Source: Simmondsia chinensis (lineage: Eukaryota; Streptophyta; Magnoliopsida; Caryophyllales; Simmondsiaceae). Taken from it: a stretch of 64,000 nucleotides of DNA. The notes below the pieces were generated by a model. The model was not told where the DNA came from and searched no databases. It saw only the letters and a list, made by a program, of their open reading frames with translations. Where the stretch lies: assembly GCA_018398585.1 (NCBI GenBank), contig JAGTTD010000018.1, positions 11,229,501 to 11,293,500 on the forward strand. Reading direction: 5' to 3'. The position numbers and the translations under genes are program-made. Positions 12,601-24,325 of the stretch are shown here, piece after piece (position 1 is the stretch's first letter; the number at the start of each line of letters is the position of its first letter).

Positions 12601-13400
12601 CGATCCAATTGATTTAAGATGATAATATTTCACGATTGTGATGATATGTGAAATTGACAAATTTGCGGTACATGTCTTTCGTCCCAATTATATATACGAT
12701 ATATGTACGATATGTGTACTATTTGAGTACTTGGGGTGGAGATATGATTTTATTGATATGATATTTGCTCCACTATTGTGTTATACTGACTCTTGTTGAA
12801 GTTGGCAGGAGATAGAGCTAGTTGCTTAGCAGATCGTTGCAAATACCTCAATGTGGGGGTAAGAGCAACTCGTGATTATGTTGGTAGTGGTCAACTCTCA
12901 AGTACCGCTTTATTTCAGTACAGAGTTAAAATGCCATTTATGATAGTTGAGCTTGATGCTTTAACCTAACCTATAGTCCATAACGGGTGGTGTGCTCACC
13001 GCACACTTGATGCGTTTGGCATGAGGAGACTTATTTGTCTCAGGCATCAGATCATAAACGATCTACTTGAAAGAAAGTGAAATCACTAGATTGTGTAAGG
13101 TCTAAAAAGAACCTTGTGGTTTCATTAACAAAGACAATATGTCGAAAAGTGGTTGTGGAAACATCGAGGGGGATGGGACTAAAGTCTATACTTGAATAGA
13201 TTGTGATGTATCCAACCTGGACTTAACAAGTTCAATGTGAAAAGTTATAGCTTCATTCAAGGAATGCACTATATTTTATGTTGTCCTTCCTTATAGTGTG
13301 ACAGTGCGGAGACGGGTCCATAGCCATATGTTTGGTGGTGTAAGCGTGGCGTGCACTTGATGGACAATGTCTGTATGTTACCAAGGGGTGAGGTTGAGCT

Positions 13401-13649
13401 TTAGCTCTTAATGGACCCATATCCATATGTTTGGTGGTGTGCGGTAATACATACTTGATGGGATCCAGCTATGTAGGTGTGGAAGTATGGCCGCTCCCTA
13501 TGAAGGTTTAAGACTTGCCTTCTAGAGCGCCTATGAATATCCAGGACAAGCGCATGGCCGATAAAACGCACCAAATCGTAGGAGTTTCCGAGATCTAGAG
13601 TTTGGTATGTGTCTGAGTGGAAGACTATACAACTCTTTGTGAGGTTCAA
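13401..13649 (-). other. Antisense open frame shared with the family A relative
   Basis: An 82-codon open frame lies antisense to the element. A clearly similar frame of 86 codons occurs at 47105-47365 in the related element, with matching segments such as HHQTYGYGS, LDIHR and SDTYQT. Both are probably open by common descent of the DNA. I have no evidence of a functional product. Confidence 0.3.
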
Positions 13650-13799
13650 GACAAAAGTTACTTCACAAGTTGTTAGTCCTAAACTTGGGTTACACTAGGT
13701 GATGATTCAAGTCGCGAGACATCGGCACTAAAAAACTGAACTCCCTTTGCCCAATCTATTCTTCTTTGGTCTCTTCCGCTTGTATCCTTTGTGGGAGAT

Positions 13800-14856
13800 T
13801 GTTGGAAAAATGATACAAGCTAACCTTTAGTTTTTTTAGGGGAGTTATATCCCACACTAAAAATAGTGTGGATGGTCATTTTCTTAACAGGTACATTTAT
13901 TTCTCGGAAAATATTTTTCAAGACCCGTTATAGCGGTCCAACGTCATTAAATTGGTGACCGTTTATAGCTGTTGGAATTCATTACACCCATTTTTAATAC
14001 TTGTTGCCGTTACATAATTCTCATTATTGTGATATTGTGAAAGTTGCTCTAAAACGTCTCTGTCCAATGTCTACTTAAATTCTCTTATCAACAACATTGC
14101 TGAGGACACTAGCAGTCCATCCTCTCTCTCTCTCACTCTCTCTCACTCCCTAGCATGATTAGCAGGCTATGGCGGGAATCTCAACTATGAAGCTCTCACC
14201 TCCATCCTTTTGATTATCATCATCAGCAACTGCTATTTCATCCAAGCCCTCCCTTCTCCAAATGAGCCATTTCTTCCCCACTCCCCGTGGTACCCGATTT
14301 TGCTGATTTACAGATCTGGATCGCCACCTCGAATAGATCCGCGTTGCAAAATATGTTCTTTCATTCATTGATCTAAAATTTTGGGCAAAGTTCAAGGCAC
14401 TCCTACCCGGCAATTAACGAGCGCACGTTAAAAGTCGGATTGCATTAATCCTGGAGGACAGCCGCCGGAGATGCTGTGTGCACAGGAGCAGTGGCGAAAT
14501 CGTCTTTTAGGACAGTGTTTCTTACCACGGCACGGTATCATCCTTTTGTAAGATCTTTCTTATTACTCTCTCATTTGTTGCTATATATCTTAGTCAATTT
14601 TACTTACAATCTATTCAACTCTATTATATCCTTATCACATGTTAAGCTTGTACTAATGTGTACCATTAATTATTTATGTCTGTTTTTGGAATACATTTTT
14701 AAGTTGTTGTAATTTGAATAGTTTAGAGATTACATACAAGGTGTGCGATGAAATCCCTGAGAGAAATGTTATATCTTGGATCAATATGATTAGTGTATTT
14801 GTTAGGAATTTGATGTATTATAAAGCTTTGGGTTTTCACTACGAGGTCTTTTAACA
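13800..14856 (+). repeat. 3' LTR of family A element
   Basis: It runs TGTTGGAAAAATGAT ... CTTTTAACA, colinear with 8644-9698 and several percent diverged by eye, so the insertion is not recent. Confidence 0.9.
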
Positions 14857-15040
14857 ACTTCGTCAGTTGATTAAAGCATAAACATATCATCAGTTGGAAT
14901 CAAAGGGTATTCTCCAAAGGGAGATGTAATTAAGGGTATACATCACCTTGAATAGGGTCTTTTCCTAAATTAGTAAAACCTATGTACACCTCGCACATAG
15001 GAAAATTCATGTTTTGTAGATTTCATATTTTTGCTCAACA
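14857..15040 (+). repeat. 1.27-kb tandem unit, copy 3, right part (LTR end)
   Basis: It continues copy 3 after the family A insertion and ends ...TTTTTGCTCAACA. Unlike copy 1, no primer-binding-like sequence follows; the next bases are AGTGTGACTC. This may therefore be the outer end of the whole array. Confidence 0.75.
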
Positions 15041-15329
15041 AGTGTGACTCTAAAAAGTTAGAAATCTAAAGAAATTTTTTAAAATAGCACCTAAAATTTA
15101 GGCAATTTTTAATAAAAAATCCTTATTTATTTGTGTTCTTTTTACTGGCATTTTTCTTTGTCATGCGCGAGTATATTGTTTTAAATTAGATATGTATTGA
15201 CTAAAACTAATGCATATAATTGTAATAGTAAAACTAAAAGTACCTCTTGGGGTAGTATGCTTCAATTCTGATATCTTGTGAAAGTACCTCAATCCTATAT
15301 AGAAAATCTACAGGAGATAAGCCTCGTTT
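15041..15329. other. AT-rich spacer
   Basis: I see no gene, repeat boundary or regulatory site that I can support. Confidence 0.5.
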
Positions 15330-16150
15330 ATATACCGCTTATCATTGTATTTGGTAAAGTCTTGTGGGCTTAGAGTGGGCTTGGTAGGCCCCTCGCGAGA
15401 GCGCATGCCCATGCCCCACCGGGCCGGTCGTCGCAGTGTGGTGTGGACTTTTTCTAACCCGCACTTTTATTTTTATGACCATTGTGTTTATCTAAGTTGT
15501 TGTAAACGAACTCGAGATGAGATCTTGCCATTGTGTAGTGCTCGAGGCCTTTGGCTTGAGCTTGAGGTTTCTCCCTTAGTTGATCTCGAGATTGTTACCT
15601 AGAGGGAGTGTCTTTACTACAGGTCTTGAGACTCGAGGCTACAAGCTCGAGCTCGAGTACTCATTTTTTATTGCATCAATTCCCGCTCTTTTTATAAACC
15701 ATTTGTTTACATAACTGAAGCCGAATTTTTAGGCTCTCCCATATCCTCCACTTTCCCTGTATAAGATGGATTCCAAGGCCATGATTTTTTCTTTAATATG
15801 CAAGGATTTTCTTCTAAAAATACCGTACCTTAGATCTTTGTCAAACACACGAATTTCATAGGAAATTCTTCTTCTTCACTGCTTTCCTTCTCTCTCTCAA
15901 AATAATTCCCTTCTCTATTACTGAGTAAGTTGAGGCATACTCTAACCCATCTCCCCAGAGTGCACTACTGAGGTGAGTGTCGTGTTAACCCTAGGGGTCG
16001 GAGTGCAATTCATCCCATTATACCTTTGTGGGGGCATAAACGACCTATAGTAGTGGATTCTCCATGGCGCGCCAAGTTAATTCTTTCCCTTTTGTCATTT
16101 ATTGTTGAGACGATTTTACTATTAGGTTTTGTAACCCTCGAGATCAATTT
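15330..16150 (+). repeat. Dispersed LTR-like repeat, left copy
   Basis: A plant LTR-type stretch with a TATA-like 'tttatata' near 15329. It shares 'ataaagtctt/gtaaagtctt', 'agagtgggct' and, further on, 'tattactg..aagttg..gcatactc' with 41505-42105 plus 46013-46145. The right copy is interrupted by the LTR insertion at 42106. The two copies have the same orientation and flank the whole 16-41 kb nest, so they may be LTRs of an older outer element. I did not identify TG/CA ends. Confidence 0.5.
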
Positions 16151-17543
16151 GATTGTAATACGACTTATAGTTTTTATTGTAATATGACTTATATTTTGAT
16201 TATTCATTTATCCTATTTTCTCCAACATCTTTGACATTGAATATTAATATTTTGAAGAACTTTAAGCCTTGCCTTTTCTTTATCAAAACTGAGATTAATG
16301 TAGTTGTGATCATTAATAATATATTTATATTAATATTAAAAAATAATATATTTTTATATTGAAATTTTTGTAAAAATGTACTGTTGGCAAAATATTAAGG
16401 AAAATAATTATTTGAAGTAAACATGATCAATTATGCATCTTGTAGAACTATATCTTTATATATAAGATAATACATGCCTTAGTTCATGTGCGGCCAAAAT
16501 TAATTGAACATCGAGCAAGAGCAAGAGAATGGTGAATATCTGTTTGTAGACCTTCTACTCATGGAATTGAGGATCTCAATGGGTAGATAACTTTTATGTC
16601 TCTCATGAGTAGAGACTGATGTGTTTAAATGCATGTGAAACACTTGCAAGCGTATGAGTTGTCATAGCTGCTGGAGGGCATACGAGTGTCATATCCACAG
16701 AGAATCGTTATAAGGCAAAAACTCAATATATTTTTGAGCTACTTACAGTTCTAGTTTTGTTGAAAAGGTTGAGCAATTAATGATGCTAATGAGAAAATAG
16801 TTAAATCTAATGTAATCAATCAATTAAGTAAGTTTAGTGAATGGATTCTAGTAATCTAATCTTGGAACCAAGCATTACACCTCATTACGACAAAGACTTT
16901 GAATTTAGGCTAAAAGGTCTAAATTCATATTATTATTCAATTAGGATATAGGGTATTGAATTAATTTAAGGGCAAAACCCATCTAACGACAGTGTTGAAT
17001 GGGATATCTCAATAACACTAATAAATTCCTTTATAACTCCTAATTTAATATTCATTTACTCAAAAGATTTGCGCTCGAGGTTGGGTACCACCTTAATCTT
17101 AATCGCTCGTGAAAACCTATTACACAAAATTCTAGGCTACAAGCACAAGACATAACATAAATAAATTGGAGGTTCAAGTATAGCTACAAAACATATAAAA
17201 GAAAAAACCAATCAAATAATCAAATCTCACCCAGTGGATGCTGAAAAGGTGTAACTACGGTCATTATCAAATAGAAACATAAAACTCAGGATCTGAACGG
17301 CTAACCATCCTTCATCGTAAACTATGAGTTTACTTCTTCATGAGTTTTAAAAATCCAAAATAAAGATGAAAAGGGCCAAAAAAAAAAAAAAAAACTCATG
17401 AAATTATTGAATTCTTTTATTGAGGATGTCATGATCCTCGCTGCAATCCGTAAATTTCTTACATCTTGCGCTTCGAGCTTCTTCAGTACTTCAGTCTCTT
17501 AGGGGCTCGGGGGAGAAATAAATAAGAAGCGAGGCAAAAGATG
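16151..17543. other. AT-rich region without recognised genes
   Basis: At 16640-16715 there is a phrase of the type 'cttgcaagcgtatgagttgt ... gagtgtcatatccacag' that recurs in plant LTR retrotransposon remnants. Otherwise I see nothing to annotate except a poly-A run near 17380. Confidence 0.4.
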
Positions 17544-17551
17544 TCCAAAAC

Positions 17552-18123
17552 TAAGGATGGCAGTGGGGCGGGGCGGGTATGGGAGGTGCCTCCTCCATAC
17601 CCATACTCGCCACCCAAATCCTATACCCGTACCCATCACAGATATGAAGTGAATACCCATACCTGCCCCGGTAGATACAAACCCATATCCATACCCGCCC
17701 ATTACCTGTGGGTATCCAACAGGTATACATTACCTGCCCCGTACCCTCCCTAGTGTGCATAAAAAACGATTATATATACCCGCTCATATTAGTTATTTAA
17801 TACTATTTTTAAAACTAATTTTTTTTTTTTGTTAACATTGATAAACAATTTTGGTTTATTGAATTTAAATACATATTTTTTAATTTGAAGGTTAACTATG
17901 TACAAAATGAAGTGGATAAGGTGGGTATGAGGTAGGGTGGGGTGGGTATGGAGCAGAGTGGGGCGAGTACAAAACCATACCCGTACCCGCCCCATACCCG
18001 TGATGAGTACGGGGCAGGTACCTCTAACGCATACCCACTACCCGCCCCACTTATACCCGTACCCGCCCCAAATGAGCAGGTACTCACAGGTAGCGGGTTT
18101 TATCCTCCCCATTGCCATCCCTA
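17552..18123. mobile_element. Non-autonomous hAT-like element, 572 bp
   Basis: The terminal inverted repeats are 'taaggatggcagtgggg' on the left and, on the reverse strand of the right end, 'tagggatggcaatgggg' (15 of 17 identical). The flanking 8-bp duplication is TCCAAAAC at 17544-17551 and TCCAAAAG at 18124-18131 (7 of 8). Eight-base duplications with TAGGG-type ends are typical of hAT transposons. Subterminal regions are filled with short GGGGCGGGTA / TACCCGCCCC motifs in both orientations. No transposase is encoded. Confidence 0.85.
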
Positions 18124-18131
18124 TCCAAAAG

Positions 18132-18561
18132 CCTAAAGGGCCTCATTTCATAGAGGGGCATGCCCTAAGGTCTTCTTCTGTCAATATTTAATCAGTAGGG
18201 TCCCTTGCCGATCTATCAAATCACTAGTGAGCATGTAACTTAAAGCGCATGTAACATTTGATCGGATCAAGAGTTATGAGGCGAATCACATATCAAAACA
18301 AAATTTGCAAAGAGATATACATGATTCTAGTGGAATCACTATCATCCAAGGTATTATTGGATCATGGATACTCTTCTTTTGACTTAGGAAGAGACTTTTT
18401 CGGGCCTAATTTGTACCCAGTTAGTCCTTTGTGAACACATTATTGGATTTGCTTTGCAACTCTTCAAAATTGGTCATTTTGTCGAGTTCTTCAATTCTTT
18501 TTGAGTATGCTCCATCATAACACATTCTTGCCCTATTAATACAAAATTCCCTTTAAGATAT
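18132..18561. other. Unassigned spacer before the plus-strand gypsy LTR
   Basis: No gene or repeat boundary is recognised. The last five bases (GATAT, 18557-18561) could be a target-site duplication of the element that starts at 18562, but no right partner was found. Confidence 0.4.
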
Positions 18562-19920
18562 TGTTTACACCCCAAAATTTAGTGAGTGGGAATGACATGA
18601 TCTTGGATAAAAGGACATGTGCACAATACACGGAGCCATGCTCGAAGAATTGAAGGCTTAAGGAATGAAAACAATGAGGTCAAGATTCCAACTGCTTCAC
18701 TAACTAAAGCCTTAATATGAAAGTCGCTTGAGGTGGTTAACTGAGGCAAAGCTTGAGCTTGAGGGAACTACCAATAGCACAGCGGGAAATGTAAGTACTA
18801 GACTCGAGATAGTTATTTAAAGTGCATATAAAAAGCATGAGCCTCAAGAATGTCTAAGAGAGAGTAGATGAATGTGGGAAGACTAAAAGGGACTTTGAGC
18901 ACGTGTGTCAAGCTACAGTTAAACGCCAAATCAGAAATGGAGCTTAAACATGGGATAAATAGGCCAAAATTCAAGGATGCGGCAGTTAAAATTTTACCTA
19001 TAAGTAAAGGAGTCTAAATAAATCGTAGAGGGTCCCAATACCAACACAAAACAACTTCTTCAAGTTCTTTTACAATACACTTGTGCTTTTTCTTCTTTTC
19101 TTCTTTCATTAGGATTACCGGTAATTGTAGCTTTATTTTCTTGTTTCAAGCAATAAATTCGGGTTTTCAGTTATGGTATACGAGAAGGTATGTCCCTTCT
19201 ATCATAGTTTCTGTTCCCAAAATTCAACGAGTTAAACTTAACGTCATTGGTCTAAGGCTTTGACTGCGAAGCCTAGAGCTTGATTGCGTTGGTCTTAGTT
19301 TGGTGTCATTGCTTAATAAGTAAGATGAATTTGGGTTTGAGTCATATTTTTAGAGCTTTGATTGCCAAGGCTTTGATGTTGATTTTGTTGGTCCTAATCC
19401 GGTGACTCGAATATAGTTCACTCCATCTGTGTCTTGTCAAGTTCTAACTCATTCGAGTTATCATAAGTGAAGGGCGCCAAGCATAAAAACTTGATTGAGT
19501 TAGGCTTGTGAGTGGATTGTTGAACTCTTGGACTTGTCTCCATTGTTGTCTCTAGCTCTTTAGTGTACGAGGTGAGGTGTCTGTGGGCTATGATTCATCA
19601 CCCCCACTGCCACTTAGGCCAGGTACATATCATTTTATTTTCAGCAAGAAGTTAATCATAAAAAAAAACCCAAAAAAATATAACTATAGTCTCCTTAATT
19701 GCAATGTGAGCAGAATCCACGTATTAATTGCAAACTAAAGTTAGATTCACCAAAAGCATAAACCCTCATCTTGATGTAATTGATTGGGGGTCAAACACGT
19801 GCAGCTTGGAATTTAAACTTGCTCCCAAGTTGAAGCGAGTCTCTTTTTGTTTATTTCTTTCATTTTATACTTATGGCAACCACAGATGTACACTAAAAGC
19901 AAACAAAAAGGACAAACACA
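18562..19920 (+). repeat. 5' LTR of plus-strand Ty3/gypsy element
   Basis: It starts TGTTTACACCCC and ends ...GACAAACACA. It is colinear in reverse complement with the minus-strand LTRs at 24326-25706 and 34736-36127: shared 'gagttatcataagt', '..aagcataaaaacttgattga..' and repeated 'aaggctttga'. The length, ~1.36 kb, is close to their 1.38-1.39 kb. No 3' LTR was found in the window. Confidence 0.75.
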
Positions 19921-19922
19921 AC

Positions 19923-19945
19923 TTTTCGCGACCACAATGGGAGAC
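19923..19945 (+). promoter_or_regulatory. Primer-binding site of plus-strand gypsy element
   Basis: TTTTCGCGACCACAATGGGA, immediately inside the LTR, corresponds to TTTTTGGGGACCACGGTGGG at the same place in the minus-strand relative. I have not assigned the tRNA. Confidence 0.6.
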
Positions 19946-19964
19946 TCTGATATTTTCTAGCTAC

Positions 19965-21044
19965 ATGCTGGAGTTTAACAGTATAATCTCCGACTGTTCC
20001 CTAGTGATCAAAACTAGAAGAGCTACCACTCTCAAGGGGAAGGAGCCCGAAGGTTTGGCATTAATTGGACCACAACTCGAGCATTTAGACTAAACCCCAG
20101 TCTCACAGGAGGATGAAACTAGCCACAATAGGGTTATAGAAAGTGGAAGTAATGATGACTTCCTAGAAGACTAGCGCATCGGGCTTTATAGCTATTCTTG
20201 AAAGAGTTCAAGGCCATGCTCAAGTGAAGAATGCAATTTGTTGACTAAAGAATAGAACAATCTCTAAACGAGATTTTCGAGAGACAACATGTTGAGACTT
20301 ATTGAACTCTAGCTGGTCAACATGAAAACGCAACTGCTCTAAGGAGTATAGTTAATGAAATTGAAACTTTAGTAAATAAGAGAATGCATAAGGAAATTGA
20401 CAGAGTTTTTATCGAAATGAATGCAACAGTGTCATCTCCTGCTAGCCTTATAGCTAGAGATGTGGCAAGACAGACAGTTGTTGAAATTGAACCTTTTTTG
20501 GAAAGGCAATCTGAACGCATAATGGCTTTGTTTAGATAGTTAAGAATGACCTCAGACAATTAAGGCCAAATGCTCCTACTGCTGGTTAACCTCATGATCC
20601 CTCTTTAGAGGTGTGAGTACTAGTGAATGAAGGGACCACCACTTCCTTATAGGGTAGCGGAAATACTTTACTAGCCAGACCAGGAGTTGTACGGCTTAAT
20701 CCCAACTTAGGGAACGAGGACACAACACCTAGAGCTTCTGACCCTTCAAATCAAGGGCCAACTTTGGGCTTGAAGAACTTGAACATGGACCCTCGATCAT
20801 TTCCAATCCTCGAGACTGGGGGGCAAAGGCAAATCCCTCCTCCTTAAATGATTGGAAGGACCCGGAGTGCAGGTGGGTGCAACACGTCCTCATCAAGTGC
20901 AGATCATTTTCTAGGACCAAGCAGTCTTTGAGACCGTGGGGAGAGGGGAGTGAGTGCAACATGTCATCAAAACTTTACACAGTCATTTCAATGTTTTCCA
21001 GTAACTCTTGAGTGCAAGAATGCCTCAAGGCATCCCTCAAGCTC
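19965..21044 (+). pseudogene. gag N-terminal region of plus-strand gypsy element
   Basis: From the ATG at 19965 the frame reads a segment with VIKTRRATTL and EPEGLALIGPQLEHL. This matches IVRTRRSSAL and DLEGLALIGSPLEHL in the minus-strand relative (34675 downward). A TAG follows at about 20091, and further in-frame stops and frame breaks occur, for example in the segment encoding 'rqtvv.iep' near 20470-20500. Gag proteins build the virus-like particle; here the gene is broken. The copia element at 21050 interrupts it. A possible continuation lies at 40285-40600. Confidence 0.7.
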
Positions 21045-21049
21045 AAGCA

Positions 21050-22811
21050 CGTTGGAATCGATGTCCTAGAAAAAAAATCAATTATTGTGTTTTTTAAATA
21101 TTAATTAAACAAAATTATTTTATTTATTTATTATTTGATTATATTTTACGAGTGAAATGTACACGTGGTTGTTTCCTAAAACATTCCATAAGATGAACGT
21201 AGTTCAAGATGGCATGTCATGTTTGGTTTAAGTGGTCAATGAGATTGAGCCGGATAGACTTAAATCAAATTAATGATATATTGTCAAAGTATATGTTCTT
21301 AGTCGGTAATGGGTTTGAACAACTTATCTGATAAGACTATAATATGATACTTTAGATGACTTGTCTTGGTCACATGGATAAGGCTCTAGAAATATTATAT
21401 TTGTGCTGTCTATATGATTGAAAACAAAGCAGGACCACCTGAATTATTTGCTTTTTTACTGCTATCAGAAATAATTAATTTTGTAAGATGATAACTCTAA
21501 ATCCAAAAAATAGTCTGAACTCGCACATGGATTGTTCGTTGCTTTGATATGGTAAAAGGATTAATCACAACATGTGAATTAAATCTTGCATGCGTTGGGT
21601 AACAGCATGAAGTGTAGCGGGAACATGTATTTTATGTGGAATATATTCTCTTACGAGATAATGATGTCCCTTTAGTTAATTCGCAAGTATACAAACAGAT
21701 TCGAGAATCTTTGGCCAAAGTATTCCATATGTTTGACATTTGGAATTCGTACAGAAATTATGTTTTGTATTAACGAATTGTTTGAGAAGGGCGAGTCAGG
21801 AATTATGGTGAAAAATGAAAGAAATTAGCGATAGTAGTTAAACCTATTCTTCCTCACTAATATGTAAAGGTGGATTGATTTTCACAATAAAATTTATTTG
21901 AAAATTATTAAATAATGATATTTAATTCTAGAGTGTAGTAGCATTTATTTAGTAGAATTAAATATTACTAGATTGTAATCAATGTTATCAAAGTGCTGCT
22001 GAACGTAATTCATGAGATGAATGATTTACTCGTAAGATGAAGAAATTCATTTTACTAAATATAATCTATAAGAAGAATTTATATGTGTGGGATTTCACAA
22101 AACAAAAAAAAGGAAATCGCATATGATTCAAGGTTGCAATCCGTGCCACACAGACTTGACTGGGTCATATTATATTGGTATCTGCGAAATCTGCCATAGA
22201 ACAATTGCACGACGACACATGTCGCAGCCAGCAATGCTCCTCCTGCCTATCCGTGTGTGCACGAGGAAGCCAATATGGATTGGACAGGTGGCAAGCGCTG
22301 GTAATTAAAAATACACGCGATTTTATTTTTGAGATTATGACGTCGTTTTTTGTTTATTTTAAAGTGTTTAAGTTTTCTTTTTGCAATCCCACATTGGTCT
22401 TTGAAATATTTTTCCTGACCTATGATAAATAGGGGTCTTTAGAATTTAGTTTTTTTTTTTTTTTTGAAATTCTTCTTAGTAAACATTTTCGAAACCCCCA
22501 CTCCGGGTGTCAATGGGGTCATAGCAGAGAAGATCTTGCGGTCTCGATGATTACTCCCGGGGGTCAATTGTGGTTTGCAATTTAGGTATTCCTGATTTCT
22601 TTTTTTTTTTTTTTAAGCTTTCCTTTAATTTTCGCAATTTTATTTATGCTTTAATTCAATTTTTATTATGCCTAAAAATTCTATATCGTTATGTATATAT
22701 TAGAATAAAGGTCTTTAGATTTAGAATTAAAGAATTTTAAAATCATTTCCGTTGTTCCTGATTTAGCTAATTTACAAAAAATTTTGTTCTAAAAATTAAA
22801 ATTTTCCAACA
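21050..22811 (+). repeat. 5' LTR of copia-type element
   Basis: It begins CGTTGGAATCGATGTCC (TG mutated to CG) and ends ...ATTTTCCAACA, colinear with 38160-40279. The same LTR family occurs in reverse at 31697-33768 and 42106-46012. Confidence 0.85.
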
Positions 22812-22813
22812 AT

Positions 22814-22826
22814 TGGTATCAGAATC
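22814..22826 (+). promoter_or_regulatory. Primer-binding site, initiator-tRNA-Met type
   Basis: TGGTATCAGAATC lies two bases inside the LTR. The standard plant site complementary to the initiator tRNA-Met 3' end is TGGTATCAGAGC, so one or two positions have decayed. Confidence 0.85.
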
Positions 22827-24320
22827 ACCTCTAATTATATTCATAATAAAGATGAGGTTAATATTAAGCATAATAAAAAGTCATAAATAGAATCGCAAAT
22901 TAGAGTAATTGAGAATTTCATTAAAGGAAAGAATATCTAATAGTATTATTAAAGAATTTAATAAGAGATTGCTATATATTCATCAAATTTGAATTATTTA
23001 CATTAGGATGAATTATAATTAAATAAAGTGGGAGTATATTTCTAAATAATCTATGAGTTAGATATTTAAATAGTTGAAAATTTTAGATATACACAACGTC
23101 TCATTGAATATTTAATGAGATTAGATGTTTGATTAAGTAAAAATACTTACATTATCACAAAGAATATTTAATAAGATTAGGCATTCGGTTATTTAAAAAT
23201 ATTACAATATAATGAGATTAAGATTACATTTAATTATTTATTTATTAAAAGATAATAATTAAAAAAATTAACATTGGACATCACGCCACCCCTTTTTTAT
23301 TATCAAAACTTTTTAAATAAATAAATAATTAACTAGAATGAGATTGTAATAAGGATTATTTGATAATCAATTTAAAATATTTAAAAATATAATTAATTAA
23401 TCCAACCTTATTAGGGGTTGAGTAATATTATTCAAAAGGTTTAATAACATGATACTTGTTAAATTTATTCACATATTTATTATTTAAGGACTTCAATATT
23501 ATGTAATGTGAATGAAATTAAAAGGCCATTTATTATGCAACTTTATGAAATATTTGTTGATTTCATCAAGTAGGAGAATTTTTCAGATAGATCTAATTAG
23601 ATTAGAAAATTTACTAGTTGAATTATTTGAAAAGAAATTTCTCATAATATATCTAATGAGATTAGATTGCATAGGTTGGATAATTGAATGAACCTAATAT
23701 GATTAGTATTTTATTTAATAGTTAATTAAAATATGATTCTAATATTGATTATAAGATAATCTAACATAAAAAAGTGATCCATCATTTAAAATTTTAAGTG
23801 GGAGTAAGGTTTAGGAGTTGAATCCTTAGAGCCTCCATTGCTAGTCTAAGAGTATAGCGGATAGGCGCTACTCCCTGAGGAGGGCATTTGTTCGCAGAAT
23901 ATAGGGTTAAACTTCTTAAGAATAGATGGAGGTACAGGAAAACATATGTGACCACACTACCGTGGAGTATCTTGTTTACTTGAACTAATGTCTAGGCAAT
24001 GGTATACATTTGACAAGGATAGTATGTTAGTCTCCTAGGGAGCATTGTGATACTGTCATAGAGGCCAAGGTAGAAATGATGAGTTAATTATGTTTAGGAA
24101 CAGATAGATTGGTTAGCTCATCATTGCACACACACAAAAAATGGTCAGGTGGATTTCATGCTTTGTTTGTTTTCTAAAATTATTAAAAATGTTCACAAGA
24201 TTTAAAAAACATCAAGTGGGAGCAAGTTTCTAAAAGAATGCTCATGGCTTCAGATATTTGACAGAAGTGTTTGTTGAGAGATCTTGTTGCATGAGAACAA
24301 CTAATGAGAGATATGTTAGA
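22827..24320 (+). other. Copia-type element interior, 5' side, non-coding
   Basis: AT-rich sequence with loose recurrences of 'aatgagattag' (22.9-23.7 kb) and 'gtgggagta'. I see no gag or integrase motif. ORFs here are short and unconvincing. Confidence 0.45.
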
Positions 24321-24325
24321 CACTC

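Larger units (their letters stand above)
8644..14856 (+). mobile_element. 6.2-kb non-autonomous LTR element (family A), complete ends
   Basis: LTRs at 8644-9698 and 13800-14856 are flanked by the duplication ACTTC (8639-8643 and 14857-14861). Removing the element restores the copy-3 tandem unit, which proves the insertion. The polypurine-like TTTGTGGGAGAT lies at the inner edge of the 3' LTR. The 4.1-kb interior has no recognisable gag or pol. Its last ~1.5 kb is the reverse complement of 47.0-48.6 kb in the minus-strand element at 46194-62197, which does carry a copia RT relic. A Ty1/copia affiliation is therefore inferred from the relative, not seen here. Confidence 0.9.

Noticed and set aside
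17499..18191. Several overlapping Pro/Tyr- or Gly-rich frames
   Set aside because: They come from the CCCGTACCC-type words of the hAT element ends, open in all frames by composition.
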